A DNA stretch of 51,603 nt, from assembly GCA_028867595.1 (NCBI GenBank), contig JAGWGB010000009.1:1-51603 (forward strand). Reading direction: 5' to 3'. The stretch comes from Nitrososphaerota archaeon (GTDB taxonomy: Archaea; Thermoproteota; Nitrososphaeria; Nitrososphaerales; Nitrosopumilaceae). Shown here one piece after another: positions 7,235 through 15,216 of this stretch. The notes under the pieces were generated by a model that did no database searches, was not told where the DNA came from, and saw only the letters and a list, made by a program, of their open reading frames with translations. The position numbers and the translations under genes were made by a program. How positions within the stretch are numbered: position 1 is the stretch's first letter; every line of letters begins with the position of its first letter.

Positions 7235-8149
7235 ATGACTCGCGAATCGTTTGGTTCTGGCGGACGTTGTCCTCGATGTGGAAAAGGTCCGATGGTTACA
7301 GATAGCACTACAGGCGAAATGTTTTGTGGTGGATGCGGTTTTGTTATGACAGAACGTGTCGAAGAATCTGGACCAGAATGGAGATCATTTTCTAAGGAAG
7401 AGCATGAAGACCGCAGCAGAACAGGAACTCCAACATCACTTGCAATGCATGATATGGGATTGGCAACTATCATCGGCCCAGCAGACAAGGATGCATCAGG
7501 AAAACCACTTTCTGCATCTATGAAGAGCACTATTGAACGACTTAGAACATGGGATAGTAGAAGCCAAGTTCACGAACCAGTAGATAGAAACTTTAGACAG
7601 GCGTTCAGTGAGCTTGACAGATTAAAAGATAAGCTTGCATTGTCTGATGCAGTAATAGAAAAAACTGCCTATATCTATAGAAAAGCACTTGACAAAGGTC
7701 TTGTCAGAGGAAGATCAATTCCAGGATTAGTAGCTGCTGCACTCTATGCAGCATGTAGAGATACAGAAACTCCAAGAACTCTGACAGATGTAGCAAGTGG
7801 AATCAACATCAAAAGAAAAGATGTTGCCAGATGTTACAGGCTTTTGCTTAGAGAGCTTGATCTCAAGATGCCTGTGGTAGATCCAATAAAATGTGTGGCA
7901 AGAATTGCAAGTAAAGCAGGATTAAGTGAAAAAACAAAGCGAAAAGCTTTGCAAATTCTAAAAGATGCTGCAGAGATCGAAATTTCTGCAGGCAAAGACC
8001 CTATGGGACTTGCTGCTGCTGCATTGTATCTTTCTTGTGTGATGAACGGTGAAAATAAAACACAAAAAGATGTTGCACAGGCTGCTGGAGTAACGGAAGT
8101 AACAATACGAAATAGATACAAGGGATTAAAAGAGTCCCTAAAGCTCTAA
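7235..8149 (+). CDS. tfb: Transcription initiation factor TFB
   Basis: 304 residues from ATG 7235 (10 more from 7205). The N-terminal zinc ribbon is CPRC...CGGC with four Cys, followed by the B-finger/reader region (EWRSFSKEEHEDRSRTG). Two cyclin-fold repeats follow (about 115-205 and 209-300), each with the AAALYxAC / AAALYLSC helix. A C-terminal helix-turn-helix (TQKDVAQAAGVTEVTIRNRYKGL) would contact the BRE. TFB recruits RNA polymerase to TBP-bound promoters. I prefer 7235 because the start MTRESFGSGGRCPRCG is ribbon-proximal and a TTTTTATTTAT box lies near 7195-7205. Thaumarchaea usually carry several TFB paralogues; this one stands alone between long gaps. Confidence 0.95.
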   Translation: MTRESFGSGGRCPRCGKGPMVTDSTTGEMFCGGCGFVMTERVEESGPEWRSFSKEEHEDRSRTGTPTSLAMHDMGLATIIGPADKDASGKPLSASMKSTIERLRTWDSRSQVHEPVDRNFRQAFSELDRLKDKLALSDAVIEKTAYIYRKALDKGLVRGRSIPGLVAAALYAACRDTETPRTLTDVASGINIKRKDVARCYRLLLRELDLKMPVVDPIKCVARIASKAGLSEKTKRKALQILKDAAEIEISAGKDPMGLAAAALYLSCVMNGENKTQKDVAQAAGVTEVTIRNRYKGLKESLKL

Positions 8150-8275
8150 ATTTTTTTAAAATCAAATTTGTAATTGATATCTTTTACAGGCAAGAAAATA
8201 ACTTGTCAAAAAATTAATTGCAAGATGTTTACCAGGCAAATAAAGAATATTTGAAAAAGATTGTAAAACAAAGGG

Positions 8276-8356
8276 GCGTGGCCCCAGTCGCAGACATTTA
8301 GAGATTACCTCTTAGGTTCCGCCAGGCGGAATACATGCAAGTCTGCGAAGCCACGC
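8276..8356. repeat. Hairpin element 1, GCGTGGC/GCCACGC closing stem
   Basis: An 81-base palindromic structure. GCGTGGC (8276-8282) pairs with GCCACGC (8350-8356); inside it CGCAGAC (8289-8295) pairs with GTCTGCG (8341-8347); inside that AGAG-ATTAC-CTCT (8300-8312) and a 7-bp hairpin TTCCGCC-A-GGCGGAA (8317-8331) form side arms. No reading frame covers it. The same closing stem and a TACATG motif recur in the element at 17943-18029, so this looks like a dispersed structured repeat or a non-coding RNA family. It lies 127 bases after the TFB stop. Strand is undecided. Confidence 0.6.
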
Positions 8357-8539
8357 TTATCTGGCAGTAGATTTTACATCTTTCTGCATCAATTCATATA
8401 GAAGCTCAAAGTATTTATGACTTTATATGTATTTTTTAATATTTTAAAGGATAATTATCAAATTTATTAAAATATAATTTATCCAATATGCAACTTACAA
8501 ACTAGATATTCCAATATTTATAAAAATTCAAAAAATAAC

Positions 8540-8656
8540 TTGGCCGAAGACAAAACCACTAGTGTAATTTTAGGTGCTTACGATATTATAGATCAAATAA
8601 CTCTGCAAATAATTGATAAGGTCTTCCTGTCTAATGCATTTGTTTTTATGATTTAA
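8540..8656 (+). CDS. Possible 38-residue ORF with TTG start
   Basis: A TTG at 8540 opens 38 codons ending in TAA. The product is MAEDKTTSVILGAYDIIDQ-like at its start and becomes hydrophobic at the end (FLSNAFVFMI). A TATA-like TTTATAAAA lies around 8517-8525, slightly closer than ideal. No motif is recognisable. The rest of the 560-base gap is AT-rich apart from the hairpin element. This may be chance or a gene remnant. Confidence 0.2.
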   Translation: MAEDKTTSVILGAYDIIDQITLQIIDKVFLSNAFVFMI

Positions 8657-8711
8657 CGGAGAAACCATATTCTAAATAAACATATAACATTTAAAACAAA
8701 ATTCTAGATAA

Positions 8712-9452
8712 ATGAAACTAGCAGGCAAAGTAGCATTAGTAACAGGTGGCAGTAGAGGAATAGGAAAAGCTACAGCTAAAATTTTTGCGAAAGAAGGCGC
8801 AAGTGTTATAATTACAGCAAAAGATGATGTCAAACTTCAATCTACGGCTAGCGAATTAGGAGTAATTGGTTTTGCTGGAGATATTAGAAAAATGGAAGAT
8901 GTTGAAGAAGTTGTGAAGAAAACCTTGGCTAAATTTTCCAAAATAGACATACTGGTAAACAATGCAGGCATATTTCCAAAGACATGGCCACTACATGAGA
9001 CTCCTGAAGAGAAATGGACTGAAGTAGTTGACATAAACTTGACCGGACAATATCGTTTTACAAAGGCAGTTATTCCGCACATGATGAAAAATGGCGGATG
9101 CATAGTAAACGTTTCATCAGATGCAGGACTCAAGTCATTTGAAAATTTTGAAGCAGATTCATATTCAGCCACAAAAGCCGCCTTGATTCACCTAACTAAA
9201 GCATGGGCAATAGAATATGCCAAATGCAAGATACGCGTAAATTGTGTCTGCCCAGGTATTGTCGAGACAGATATGACTAAACCTTACCTTAGAACAGAGG
9301 CAGATAGAGACATGGCTGTGGCCGAACATCCAATGGGAAGGATCGGCAGCCCAGAAGACGTTGCAAAGGCCATACTATATTTTGCAACAGAGGATTCATC
9401 ATGGATTACAGGCGCCATATTACCAGTAGACGGCGGCATATCAGTAAAGTAA
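8712..9452 (+). CDS. Short-chain dehydrogenase/reductase (FabG-like)
   Basis: 246 residues, the usual length for a classical SDR. The cofactor motif TGGSRGIG is at 11-18, NNAG at 83-86, and the catalytic tetrad is Asn110, Ser136, Tyr151 and Lys155 (YSATK). The C-terminal PGIVETDM and GRIGSPEDVA segments match FabG-type enzymes. These are NAD(P)H-dependent oxidoreductases of the cytosol. The residue after beta-2 is not the acidic one typical of NAD specificity, so NADP is possible. The substrate cannot be assigned: 3-oxoacyl reduction is the family default, but archaea often use these proteins elsewhere. A two-helix membrane protein follows on the same strand. Confidence 0.9.
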   Translation: MKLAGKVALVTGGSRGIGKATAKIFAKEGASVIITAKDDVKLQSTASELGVIGFAGDIRKMEDVEEVVKKTLAKFSKIDILVNNAGIFPKTWPLHETPEEKWTEVVDINLTGQYRFTKAVIPHMMKNGGCIVNVSSDAGLKSFENFEADSYSATKAALIHLTKAWAIEYAKCKIRVNCVCPGIVETDMTKPYLRTEADRDMAVAEHPMGRIGSPEDVAKAILYFATEDSSWITGAILPVDGGISVK

Positions 9453-9494
9453 TCAGCCATACAAAATTAATAGAACCACCAAATTACTCAGGGC

Positions 9495-9719
9495 ATGGAT
9501 CCTAAAAGAAAGCGATCACTTAAGATAATTATCATATTAGCAATTGTCTGGTTTGCTGCAGCATTGCCGGTGCCATTTATGGGCGCAAATCCTGATCCTC
9601 AACATCCAGAACAATACAAGACGTACCTCGAGATTGCAGGCATAGTTTCCATTCCCTTCATAGCCATGGGAGTTGTCTGGACGCTAAAGCCTGAGCTTGC
9701 AACTAGAGGCTCTAGCTAA
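9495..9719 (+). CDS. Small two-helix membrane protein
   Basis: 74 residues. A basic N-terminus (MDPKRKRSLK) is followed by a transmembrane helix (IIIILAIVWFAAALPVPFMG), a short polar loop with DPQHPEQYKTY, and a second helix (IAGIVSIPFIAMGVVWTL). The positive-inside rule puts the N-terminus in the cytosol. Small membrane proteins of this kind are common in thaumarchaea and mostly uncharacterised. It follows the SDR gene by 42 bases, possibly as one transcript. Its stop overlaps the stop of the convergent CARF gene by eight bases (CTAGCTAA). Confidence 0.75.
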   Translation: MDPKRKRSLKIIIILAIVWFAAALPVPFMGANPDPQHPEQYKTYLEIAGIVSIPFIAMGVVWTLKPELATRGSS

Positions 9720-10452
9720 GAAACTCAACTGCACCGTTGCCTTCTGAAGTAATTTTTATCCAGCGCGTCCTGCCTATTCTTTCAACCTCAATGAATTTCC
9801 AGTCATTCAAAAGCGGCTGGATTATATTTTTGTCAAGACTTGCAAACCTAGCTTGCTGAAAATTTTCTTCTTTAGCATTTACCACAATTAGTTTTTTCTC
9901 TTCTGCAAGTTTTGCCATTTCTTTTTTCGTGATTTTACCGCCATGTTGTTTTATTATTTTTAATGCTTGAACTAAAGCAGGTTTTGGTGTATGAATTTCA
10001 TATGCAGGAAGTTTGACTACAGTCTTTAATCCAGAAGAAAGTTGTTCTCCTTTTACGCTAGAATAGTTTTCTGGTTCTGCATAATATGGTGTAAGTTTTG
10101 CCTTCCCTTGAAACATCATGCAAGCCATCATACATGCAATTGCCTGAATTTTTGAACCTGAAGAACAGTTTATGAATATGTCATTGTTTTGTTCTTTTTC
10201 TACAATGTCTCTGACTGATTTTAGTATCTTGAAAAGATCGAACCTATCAGAATATTCGATATGAACTTCAATCTTTTCTTTTTTCAATTGTGTCCTTATC
10301 TTTTCCATGTATCCTTGTGCCCTGTCCTTTGTGGGTTCACCGTGCATCAAAAGCCAAACTCTGTCTGCCTTCATCTGCCTTGCTGGAATGGCAATTCTGT
10401 CTATCTCAAAACCTACAGGGGCAATATGTACTCGGAGATTTACAATACTCAT
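9712..10452 (-). CDS. CARF-domain winged-helix regulator (HFX_2341/DUF6293-like)
   Basis: 246 residues from ATG 10452 (253 from 10473). The N-terminal Rossmann-like domain begins VNLRVHIAPVGFEIDRI and carries the CARF signature INCSSGSKIQAIACM (about residue 101 of the longer form), the loop that binds cyclic oligoadenylate in CRISPR-associated CARF proteins. The C-terminal third is a winged helix (GGKITKKEMAKLAEE, then a basic wing VERIGRTRWIKI). This fits the archaeal CARF-HTH regulators found outside CRISPR loci. No cas gene or repeat array lies in the window, so the ligand is an open question. A TATA-like ATTATATATCATC on the reverse strand near 10482-10494 favours the 10452 start. Confidence 0.8.
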   Translation of the reverse strand: MSIVNLRVHIAPVGFEIDRIAIPARQMKADRVWLLMHGEPTKDRAQGYMEKIRTQLKKEKIEVHIEYSDRFDLFKILKSVRDIVEKEQNNDIFINCSSGSKIQAIACMMACMMFQGKAKLTPYYAEPENYSSVKGEQLSSGLKTVVKLPAYEIHTPKPALVQALKIIKQHGGKITKKEMAKLAEEKKLIVVNAKEENFQQARFASLDKNIIQPLLNDWKFIEVERIGRTRWIKITSEGNGAVEFLS

Positions 10453-10485
10453 GATATTATGTATAGTTTGCATACTAAGATGATG

Positions 10486-10496
10486 ATATATAATAA
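10486..10496. promoter_or_regulatory. Shared divergent TATA-like region
   Basis: ATATATAATAA centred near 10490 is TATA-like on both strands. On the + strand it is 28 bases before the ATG of a 25-codon ORF at 10518; on the reverse strand it is 36 bases before the preferred CARF start at 10452. Confidence 0.4.
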
Positions 10497-10517
10497 TTGT
10501 GATTTCATACCTACATC

Positions 10518-10595
10518 ATGCAACAAAAATACAAACTAGACCAAAATGAAAACTCGTTTTATCCTAAGGTAAAATCGATCTTTGAAGACAACTAG
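10518..10595 (+). CDS. Possible 25-residue leaderless microprotein
   Basis: ATG 10518 to TAG 10595 encodes a charged, Tyr/Phe-containing peptide (MQQKYKLDQNENSFYPKV, then KSIFEDN). Two independent features favour translation: a TATA-like box at 10486-10496 predicts transcription from about 10516, and its stop codon interlocks with that of the convergent hemerythrin gene in CTAG (10592-10595), the arrangement used by several real gene pairs in this window. No domain is recognisable in so short a sequence, and a chance ORF is still possible. Confidence 0.35.
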   Translation: MQQKYKLDQNENSFYPKVKSIFEDN

Positions 10596-11134
10596 CTCTT
10601 CATCCATTCAGTCTGTTCAAGATAATCTATTGATTTGATCATCTCATCAATCTTTGTTGTAACAGCACTAACCGCACGAAACTCTTCATACATCAATTTT
10701 TCTTCTTCAGGAGATAGCACATCCTTTTCAGCAATATCAAAAAACTTGTCTTCCTTTGCCATGTGATCATTTAGATATATTGCATAAGTTTTAAGAAATC
10801 TTGCCACGGGTTCACTTCCATTTTCCCCGGATTTCCATTTCTGCAAATATTTTGAAATGTTGCTTGCAATGCGACGGCTAAATTCATGTTCTATCATAAA
10901 TGCCCGTATCTCTTCTTTTAAAGAACCATAACTTCCAACGCAAGGAAAGTATGCGTCTTCTTCTCTTGAATAATGAATAGTATCAAGGAATTCGGACATT
11001 ATCGTAACCATCTTTTCTAAATCAGAAAAGGGTATGTCTAATCCAGCATAGAGTCGCATATAGCATCGAATAATGATTTTTTCGAGACGACGCATTTGTA
11101 CATGTTCATTTCGCAGTGTATTTGTGGCACTCAT
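10592..11134 (-). CDS. Hemerythrin HHE-domain protein
   Basis: 180 residues, a four-helix-bundle length. Candidate di-iron ligands are present in order: His11 (RNEHVQM), His54 with Glu58 (HYSREED), His83 (IEHEFSRR) and His124 with Glu128 (NDHMAKEDKFF). This matches the H-HxxxE-H-HxxxE/D pattern of HHE proteins, which sense or bind oxygen, NO or iron, or repair FeS clusters. There is no signal peptide, so it should be cytosolic. The gene follows a phosphoesterase on the same strand by six bases, suggesting a two-gene operon, but a joint role is not evident. Confidence 0.88.
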   Translation of the reverse strand: MSATNTLRNEHVQMRRLEKIIIRCYMRLYAGLDIPFSDLEKMVTIMSEFLDTIHYSREEDAYFPCVGSYGSLKEEIRAFMIEHEFSRRIASNISKYLQKWKSGENGSEPVARFLKTYAIYLNDHMAKEDKFFDIAEKDVLSPEEEKLMYEEFRAVSAVTTKIDEMIKSIDYLEQTEWMKS

Positions 11135-11140
11135 GTTTAA

Positions 11141-11983
11141 TTAGTCCGTTGGATATATTGCAAACAAGATTACTTTTTTTGTATCATGTTGAACGATAGC
11201 AAAATGAGGAACTTCAGAATCTTTTACATAATGTCCCTCAGGCCCACCTATCCCCAATCTTATAAGATAATTGTTGGAAGAGTTGATTTCAATTTCCTTT
11301 CTTTCAAGTATATGGCCTGAGATTTTTTCTTTTATGGGTTTAAGATCTGGATAAAGACGATGAATAATACCATCTTGCATTATAGCCTCTTCCTGATGTT
11401 GATGCCCACACAGAATAATATGATTTTTCACGTGCTTTCTAGCTTCGTCAAAAGCAGAGGACGCTTTGTAGTGATATCCAGCATAAGTGAAGAACTCAAA
11501 GTCTTCCGCTGTCAGTCTCTGCCAGGACCTTTGATATAGCCAAGAGTCATTTTGAGCATTTTTTGGAGTTATGTTTTTAGGGTCAAGTGGACCTCCGTGT
11601 ACACAAAAAAGGCCATATTTTTTATCGATAAACTCTTGGTTGCCAAAGGTACCATCTTTGTTTTCTTTGAAAAATGACATGTCTTCTGAGTTTAGTTTTG
11701 CATGGGCATCCATGCTTTCAAGTGAACTTGCACTAACAAGGCGATTGTACAAAAATCCTTCATCATGATTGCCCATAACAGAATAGAGAGGATATGATTC
11801 CTGAAGTGATTTTAGTCTTGAAAGTACTTCCTTTGGATGTACTCCTCTCTCTAAAATATCGCCTAGATTTATTATTCGAGAAAACTCGCCGTATCTCTTT
11901 TTGAATTCCTGGCTTGATACCATGCCAAGGATTGTATCCAAAGCATCAATGTCTGCGTGAATATCAGAAAAAACTAGATCCAA
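11141..11983 (-). CDS. Calcineurin-like metallophosphoesterase
   Basis: 280 residues. All metallophosphoesterase blocks are visible: Asp7-x-His9 (FSDIHAD), GDxxxRG at 41-47 (GDILERG), GNHD at 71-74, His129 in VHGG, and GHQH at 193-196. The order and spacing match PPP-like protein phosphatases and diadenosine tetraphosphatase-type enzymes, which use two metal ions to hydrolyse phosphoesters. The substrate cannot be told. It is the first gene of a pair with the hemerythrin. The C-terminus (about 225-280) is an extra beta-rich extension that ends FAIVQHDTKKVILFAIYP. Confidence 0.85.
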   Translation of the reverse strand: MDLVFSDIHADIDALDTILGMVSSQEFKKRYGEFSRIINLGDILERGVHPKEVLSRLKSLQESYPLYSVMGNHDEGFLYNRLVSASSLESMDAHAKLNSEDMSFFKENKDGTFGNQEFIDKKYGLFCVHGGPLDPKNITPKNAQNDSWLYQRSWQRLTAEDFEFFTYAGYHYKASSAFDEARKHVKNHIILCGHQHQEEAIMQDGIIHRLYPDLKPIKEKISGHILERKEIEINSSNNYLIRLGIGGPEGHYVKDSEVPHFAIVQHDTKKVILFAIYPTD

Positions 11984-12004
11984 TAGACTAGTTTGAAACT
12001 TGAC

Positions 12005-13096
12005 CTAATTTGTAACTTTTCGTGCATGTCTTACAGCATAAACGCTTCCACCTATCGCAGAAGTGGCACCACCTATAGACGCAATAATTGTGATCATGGA
12101 CCACATGTTATTTTGTGGATTTGTGTTAGTTTGAACTTGGTTGACAGAGGCCTGCTGTGGTGATGAATCTGTTTTATATGGTGTAAGAGATTCTGCTGTT
12201 TGTACATCTGTAATTGCGGGTTGTTGTGTAGACTGTGATGGTTGTTGTGTTGTTTGTGGCGATTGTTGGGCATTGAACTGTTGAGATGCCTTTTGTATTC
12301 CCTCTTGAATTTGTTGCATCTCATCTGGAACTGGTGCGCCCATCTGGTGTGGAAGCTTGCCAATTGTCGCCATTGCCTGCCTTATCTCCTCTGAATTCCA
12401 TCCAAGTGCAGATAGTTTGCCGTAAAAAACTGACTCGCTTATCTGCCCATTTTGATATGCTTGTATGATTGAATTACCATTGTCAGTCTCTTGTGGCGTA
12501 GCAGGTGGAGAACCTGGTGTGACCGTAAATTGCACTGTTTTTACAATATAGTTTATCTGTGGAGCGTTCTCCTCTGCCCAGCCAAATTTAATGTCATATG
12601 TGCCAATAGGCTGGTCTTTTGTGTTACATAATGTGGAATATCTTTCAAGAGTCTTACCATTTACTACAACATCACATACAGAATTTTCAAAACCATCAAG
12701 GTAGGTAGGATTGGGGTTTGTTGTACTAAATAGTGAAAAGGTGACTGTCCTGTCTGCAAAGTCGTGATTTACTGCTTCGTCATGAGTATAAATTGGAAAA
12801 CAGTCTTGGCCTCCACACTGACTCTGCGGAGTTACTCCAAATGGCTGTGAAAATGGTAGATAAATGTAAAGATCATGATATGGATAGGATTCTTTTGAAA
12901 TGTCTGGAATGTTTGATACTGTTATTGTGATCTGAGTTCCAGGAGGACCTGATGTTGGCGATATGGTAACTTGTGGGCTTGCCAAAGTGCTTAGATCCGA
13001 TGTTGCATATACGGAATTTAGAAGTGGTAGGACCATTACCCCCACCAACGCAAAAATGGCAAATCTTTTCAATTCTAAAGAAAAATTTCGTTTCAT
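12005..13096 (-). CDS. Secreted, C-terminally anchored Ig-like protein
   Basis: 363 residues. A signal peptide (FAIFALVGVMVLPLLNSVYA, about 12-31) is followed by a beta-rich domain opening with TISPTSGPPGTQITITV, the pattern of IPT/Ig-like domains, and containing four Cys (near QCGGQDCF, VCDVV and LCNTK) that could form disulfides outside the cell. A helical segment (about 205-270), a Gln/Ser/Thr-rich linker (about 270-325) and a C-terminal membrane helix (MITIIASIGGATSAIGGSVYA) with a basic tail complete it. This is a cell-surface protein tethered from its C-terminus. Ligand and role are unknown. Confidence 0.8.
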   Translation of the reverse strand: MKRNFSLELKRFAIFALVGVMVLPLLNSVYATSDLSTLASPQVTISPTSGPPGTQITITVSNIPDISKESYPYHDLYIYLPFSQPFGVTPQSQCGGQDCFPIYTHDEAVNHDFADRTVTFSLFSTTNPNPTYLDGFENSVCDVVVNGKTLERYSTLCNTKDQPIGTYDIKFGWAEENAPQINYIVKTVQFTVTPGSPPATPQETDNGNSIIQAYQNGQISESVFYGKLSALGWNSEEIRQAMATIGKLPHQMGAPVPDEMQQIQEGIQKASQQFNAQQSPQTTQQPSQSTQQPAITDVQTAESLTPYKTDSSPQQASVNQVQTNTNPQNNMWSMITIIASIGGATSAIGGSVYAVRHARKVTN

Positions 13097-13158
13097 AACT
13101 AATAAGACTTGGGAAGAAGTTATCAGCGAGAATCTTCTATACTAGTCACAAGAGTTTT

Positions 13159-14085
13159 TCATATCTCGCTTTCTATCTTTAGGATGGAATTTTTTGGAAG
13201 CTGCAAATCTCGGAATGTATCTGGATTGATTATCTTGGATAATATTTCAAGTCCGACAACGGTTCTTGGTCCTGGTTTGCTAAAGTACTCGTTTGCATTT
13301 ACTGCATAAACTTCACTTTGTTTTACTGCTCTTAGCGACTTCCACTGTTTCTTGTCTGCAATTCGCTCATATTCTTGCATGATTCGTTTTATATCAAAAC
13401 CACAAGGCATGAGCACAATTATGTCTGGGTCAAACTTGATTATCTCATCAAATTCCATTCTTCGCGAACTTTCTCCCGTTGTACTTATTCCATTGATTCC
13501 TCCTGCAATCTCGACCATCTGCGGAACCCAGTGACCTGCTGTAAATAACGGATCAAGCCACTCTATGCAGAGAACCTTTGGTCTTGCTCCCTTGGGTATA
13601 TTATGGATGGTCTTGATTCTTTTTCTCAAGCCTGCTACATACTCGTTTGCTCTAGCTAGCTTGCCAACCTTTTTTCCAATCTCTACTATGTTGTCAAGTA
13701 TATCGTCAAGGGTTCTTGGGTCAAGTATTAGGACCTCGGGCTTGCCTCCAAGTATTGTGACTGCCTTGTTGATCTCTTTTGTAAAAGGCGAGCAGACCTC
13801 GCAGATTCCTTGCGCAACAATAAGATCAGGATTTGCTTTTTTTAGTACCTGTTCGTCTAGCACGTAAATATCCTTGCCTGATTTCATCAGGTCTACAACC
13901 TTGCTGTCAATCTCTCGGCTTGACATCTTCTGTGGATCAAAGACTGAATGGATTACTCTGGGCTTGGTCTTTGCTGCAGTAGGATAGTTGCATTCGTGTG
14001 TTACTGCCAGCACTTGATCTCCTACTCCAAGGTCGTACAGAATTTCTGTGGCACTTGGGAGAAATGAGACTATACGGTTTGACAT
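13159..14085 (-). CDS. BtuF-like periplasmic-binding-fold protein without signal peptide
   Basis: 308 residues of the helical-backbone solute-binding fold (class III): MSNRIVSFLPSATEILYDLG at the start, then VTHECNYP, PDLIVAQGICEVC, and a second lobe with AGGINGISTTGESSR. These motifs match cobalamin/corrinoid-binding BtuF-type proteins. The N-terminus begins directly with the first beta strand: there is no signal peptide or lipobox, and no permease or ATPase gene is next to it. It may bind corrinoid in the cytosol, or be exported in an unknown way; both are inference. CbiE, a cobamide biosynthesis enzyme, occurs elsewhere in this window. It is transcribed away from prs. Confidence 0.8.
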   Translation of the reverse strand: MSNRIVSFLPSATEILYDLGVGDQVLAVTHECNYPTAAKTKPRVIHSVFDPQKMSSREIDSKVVDLMKSGKDIYVLDEQVLKKANPDLIVAQGICEVCSPFTKEINKAVTILGGKPEVLILDPRTLDDILDNIVEIGKKVGKLARANEYVAGLRKRIKTIHNIPKGARPKVLCIEWLDPLFTAGHWVPQMVEIAGGINGISTTGESSRRMEFDEIIKFDPDIIVLMPCGFDIKRIMQEYERIADKKQWKSLRAVKQSEVYAVNANEYFSKPGPRTVVGLEILSKIINPDTFRDLQLPKNSILKIESEI

Positions 14086-14220
14086 GCGATTCTGGTATTA
14101 TGATTCCTTTAAACGTCTTTTGTAAATTGTTGTTATAATAAATGGAAATAAATGGTAAAAATTTTGAGTTTGAAGAATTAGGTTTTATATCCACTAAACT
14201 CGAACGAAATAAAGGGAATC

Positions 14221-14266
14221 TAACTATTTGCAAACCTCTCAAGAGAACCTAACTAAGAAATAGTTA
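14221..14266. repeat. Inverted repeat upstream of prs
   Basis: TAACTATTT (14221-14229) is the exact reverse complement of AAATAGTTA (14258-14266), and the loop contains the palindrome TCTCAAGAGA (14237-14246). A TATA-like GTTTTATATCC near 14183-14193 would place both in a prs leader of about 130 bases. It could be an RNA structure or an operator. Confidence 0.35.
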
Positions 14267-14340
14267 AACTTTTTAGAATTAGAGAATGGATGTTCACACT
14301 CCCTCAAAACTTAAGAATAGCCCACGAGTCGTCAACTCTG

Positions 14341-15216
14341 ATGACAAGCTTTACAGTTCTAGGAGGACCATCGTCTGAACAGCTTGCAAGAAAGGTAGCA
14401 TCAAAATTAAATTCAAAATACATTGGCTGCCAACTACGACTCTTCCCAGATGGTGAAAGCAAGATTACACTGAATGGCAAACCTAAAGGAAGAATAATCG
14501 TGGTACAATCTGTCTATCCACCTGTTGATTCCAACCTTGTTCGTGCCTTGGCTATAATATCGCAAGCCAAGAAATATTCGTCTCATGTTTATGCTGTCAT
14601 ACCCTACATGGGATATGCAAGGCAAGACAGAGAGTTCCTCTCAGGCGAGGTAGTTACAATGTCACTTGTGACAAAGATGCTAAAGACTGCTGGAGCTTCA
14701 AAGATAGTTGTAGTTGACATACACAGTATGATGGCATTAAAGCACTTTACAATTCCTGCAAAAAATGTCAGTGCAATAGAGGAGCTTGTAAAATATTTTA
14801 AAAAATTACATCTCAAAGATCCTCTAGTGGTATCACCTGACATGGGAGGTATTGAACGGGCAAAAAACTTTGCAAATCTCTTAGGTGTCGATTACATTGC
14901 ACTAGAAAAACACAGGGATAGAAAGACAGGCGAAGTTGCAATAAAATCATCAGAGCATCATGAGGTCAGAGGAAGAGACCTAATTTTGGTTGACGATATG
15001 ATTTCTACAGGAGGTAGTATAGTAAAGGCTGCCGAGTTTTTAAAAAGACAAAAATGTGGCAAAATCTATGCATCATGTACACATGCACTTTTGATTGGAG
15101 ATGCAGAAAAACGAATCAGAAAAGCTGGTGTTACAAAGATAATTTCCACAAATACCATACCAGGCAAGACAAGCATCATTGATGTCTCACCTGTTATAGT
15201 CAAGGCAATTAGCTGA
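14341..15216 (+). CDS. prs: Ribose-phosphate pyrophosphokinase (PRPP synthase)
   Basis: 291 residues from ATG 14341, whose product begins MTSFTVLGGPSSEQLARKV as in the family; the longer frame from 14290 adds 17 atypical residues. Key motifs are the flexible-loop region YMGYARQDREF, a metal-binding VVDIHS, SPDMGG, and the PRPP loop VDDMISTGGS. The enzyme makes PRPP from ribose 5-phosphate and ATP for nucleotide and histidine synthesis. It is the first gene of a tight operon with a tRNA methyltransferase, RNase Z and a sirtuin; the next ATG follows its stop with no gap. A leader with an inverted repeat precedes it. Confidence 0.93.
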   Translation: MTSFTVLGGPSSEQLARKVASKLNSKYIGCQLRLFPDGESKITLNGKPKGRIIVVQSVYPPVDSNLVRALAIISQAKKYSSHVYAVIPYMGYARQDREFLSGEVVTMSLVTKMLKTAGASKIVVVDIHSMMALKHFTIPAKNVSAIEELVKYFKKLHLKDPLVVSPDMGGIERAKNFANLLGVDYIALEKHRDRKTGEVAIKSSEHHEVRGRDLILVDDMISTGGSIVKAAEFLKRQKCGKIYASCTHALLIGDAEKRIRKAGVTKIISTNTIPGKTSIIDVSPVIVKAIS

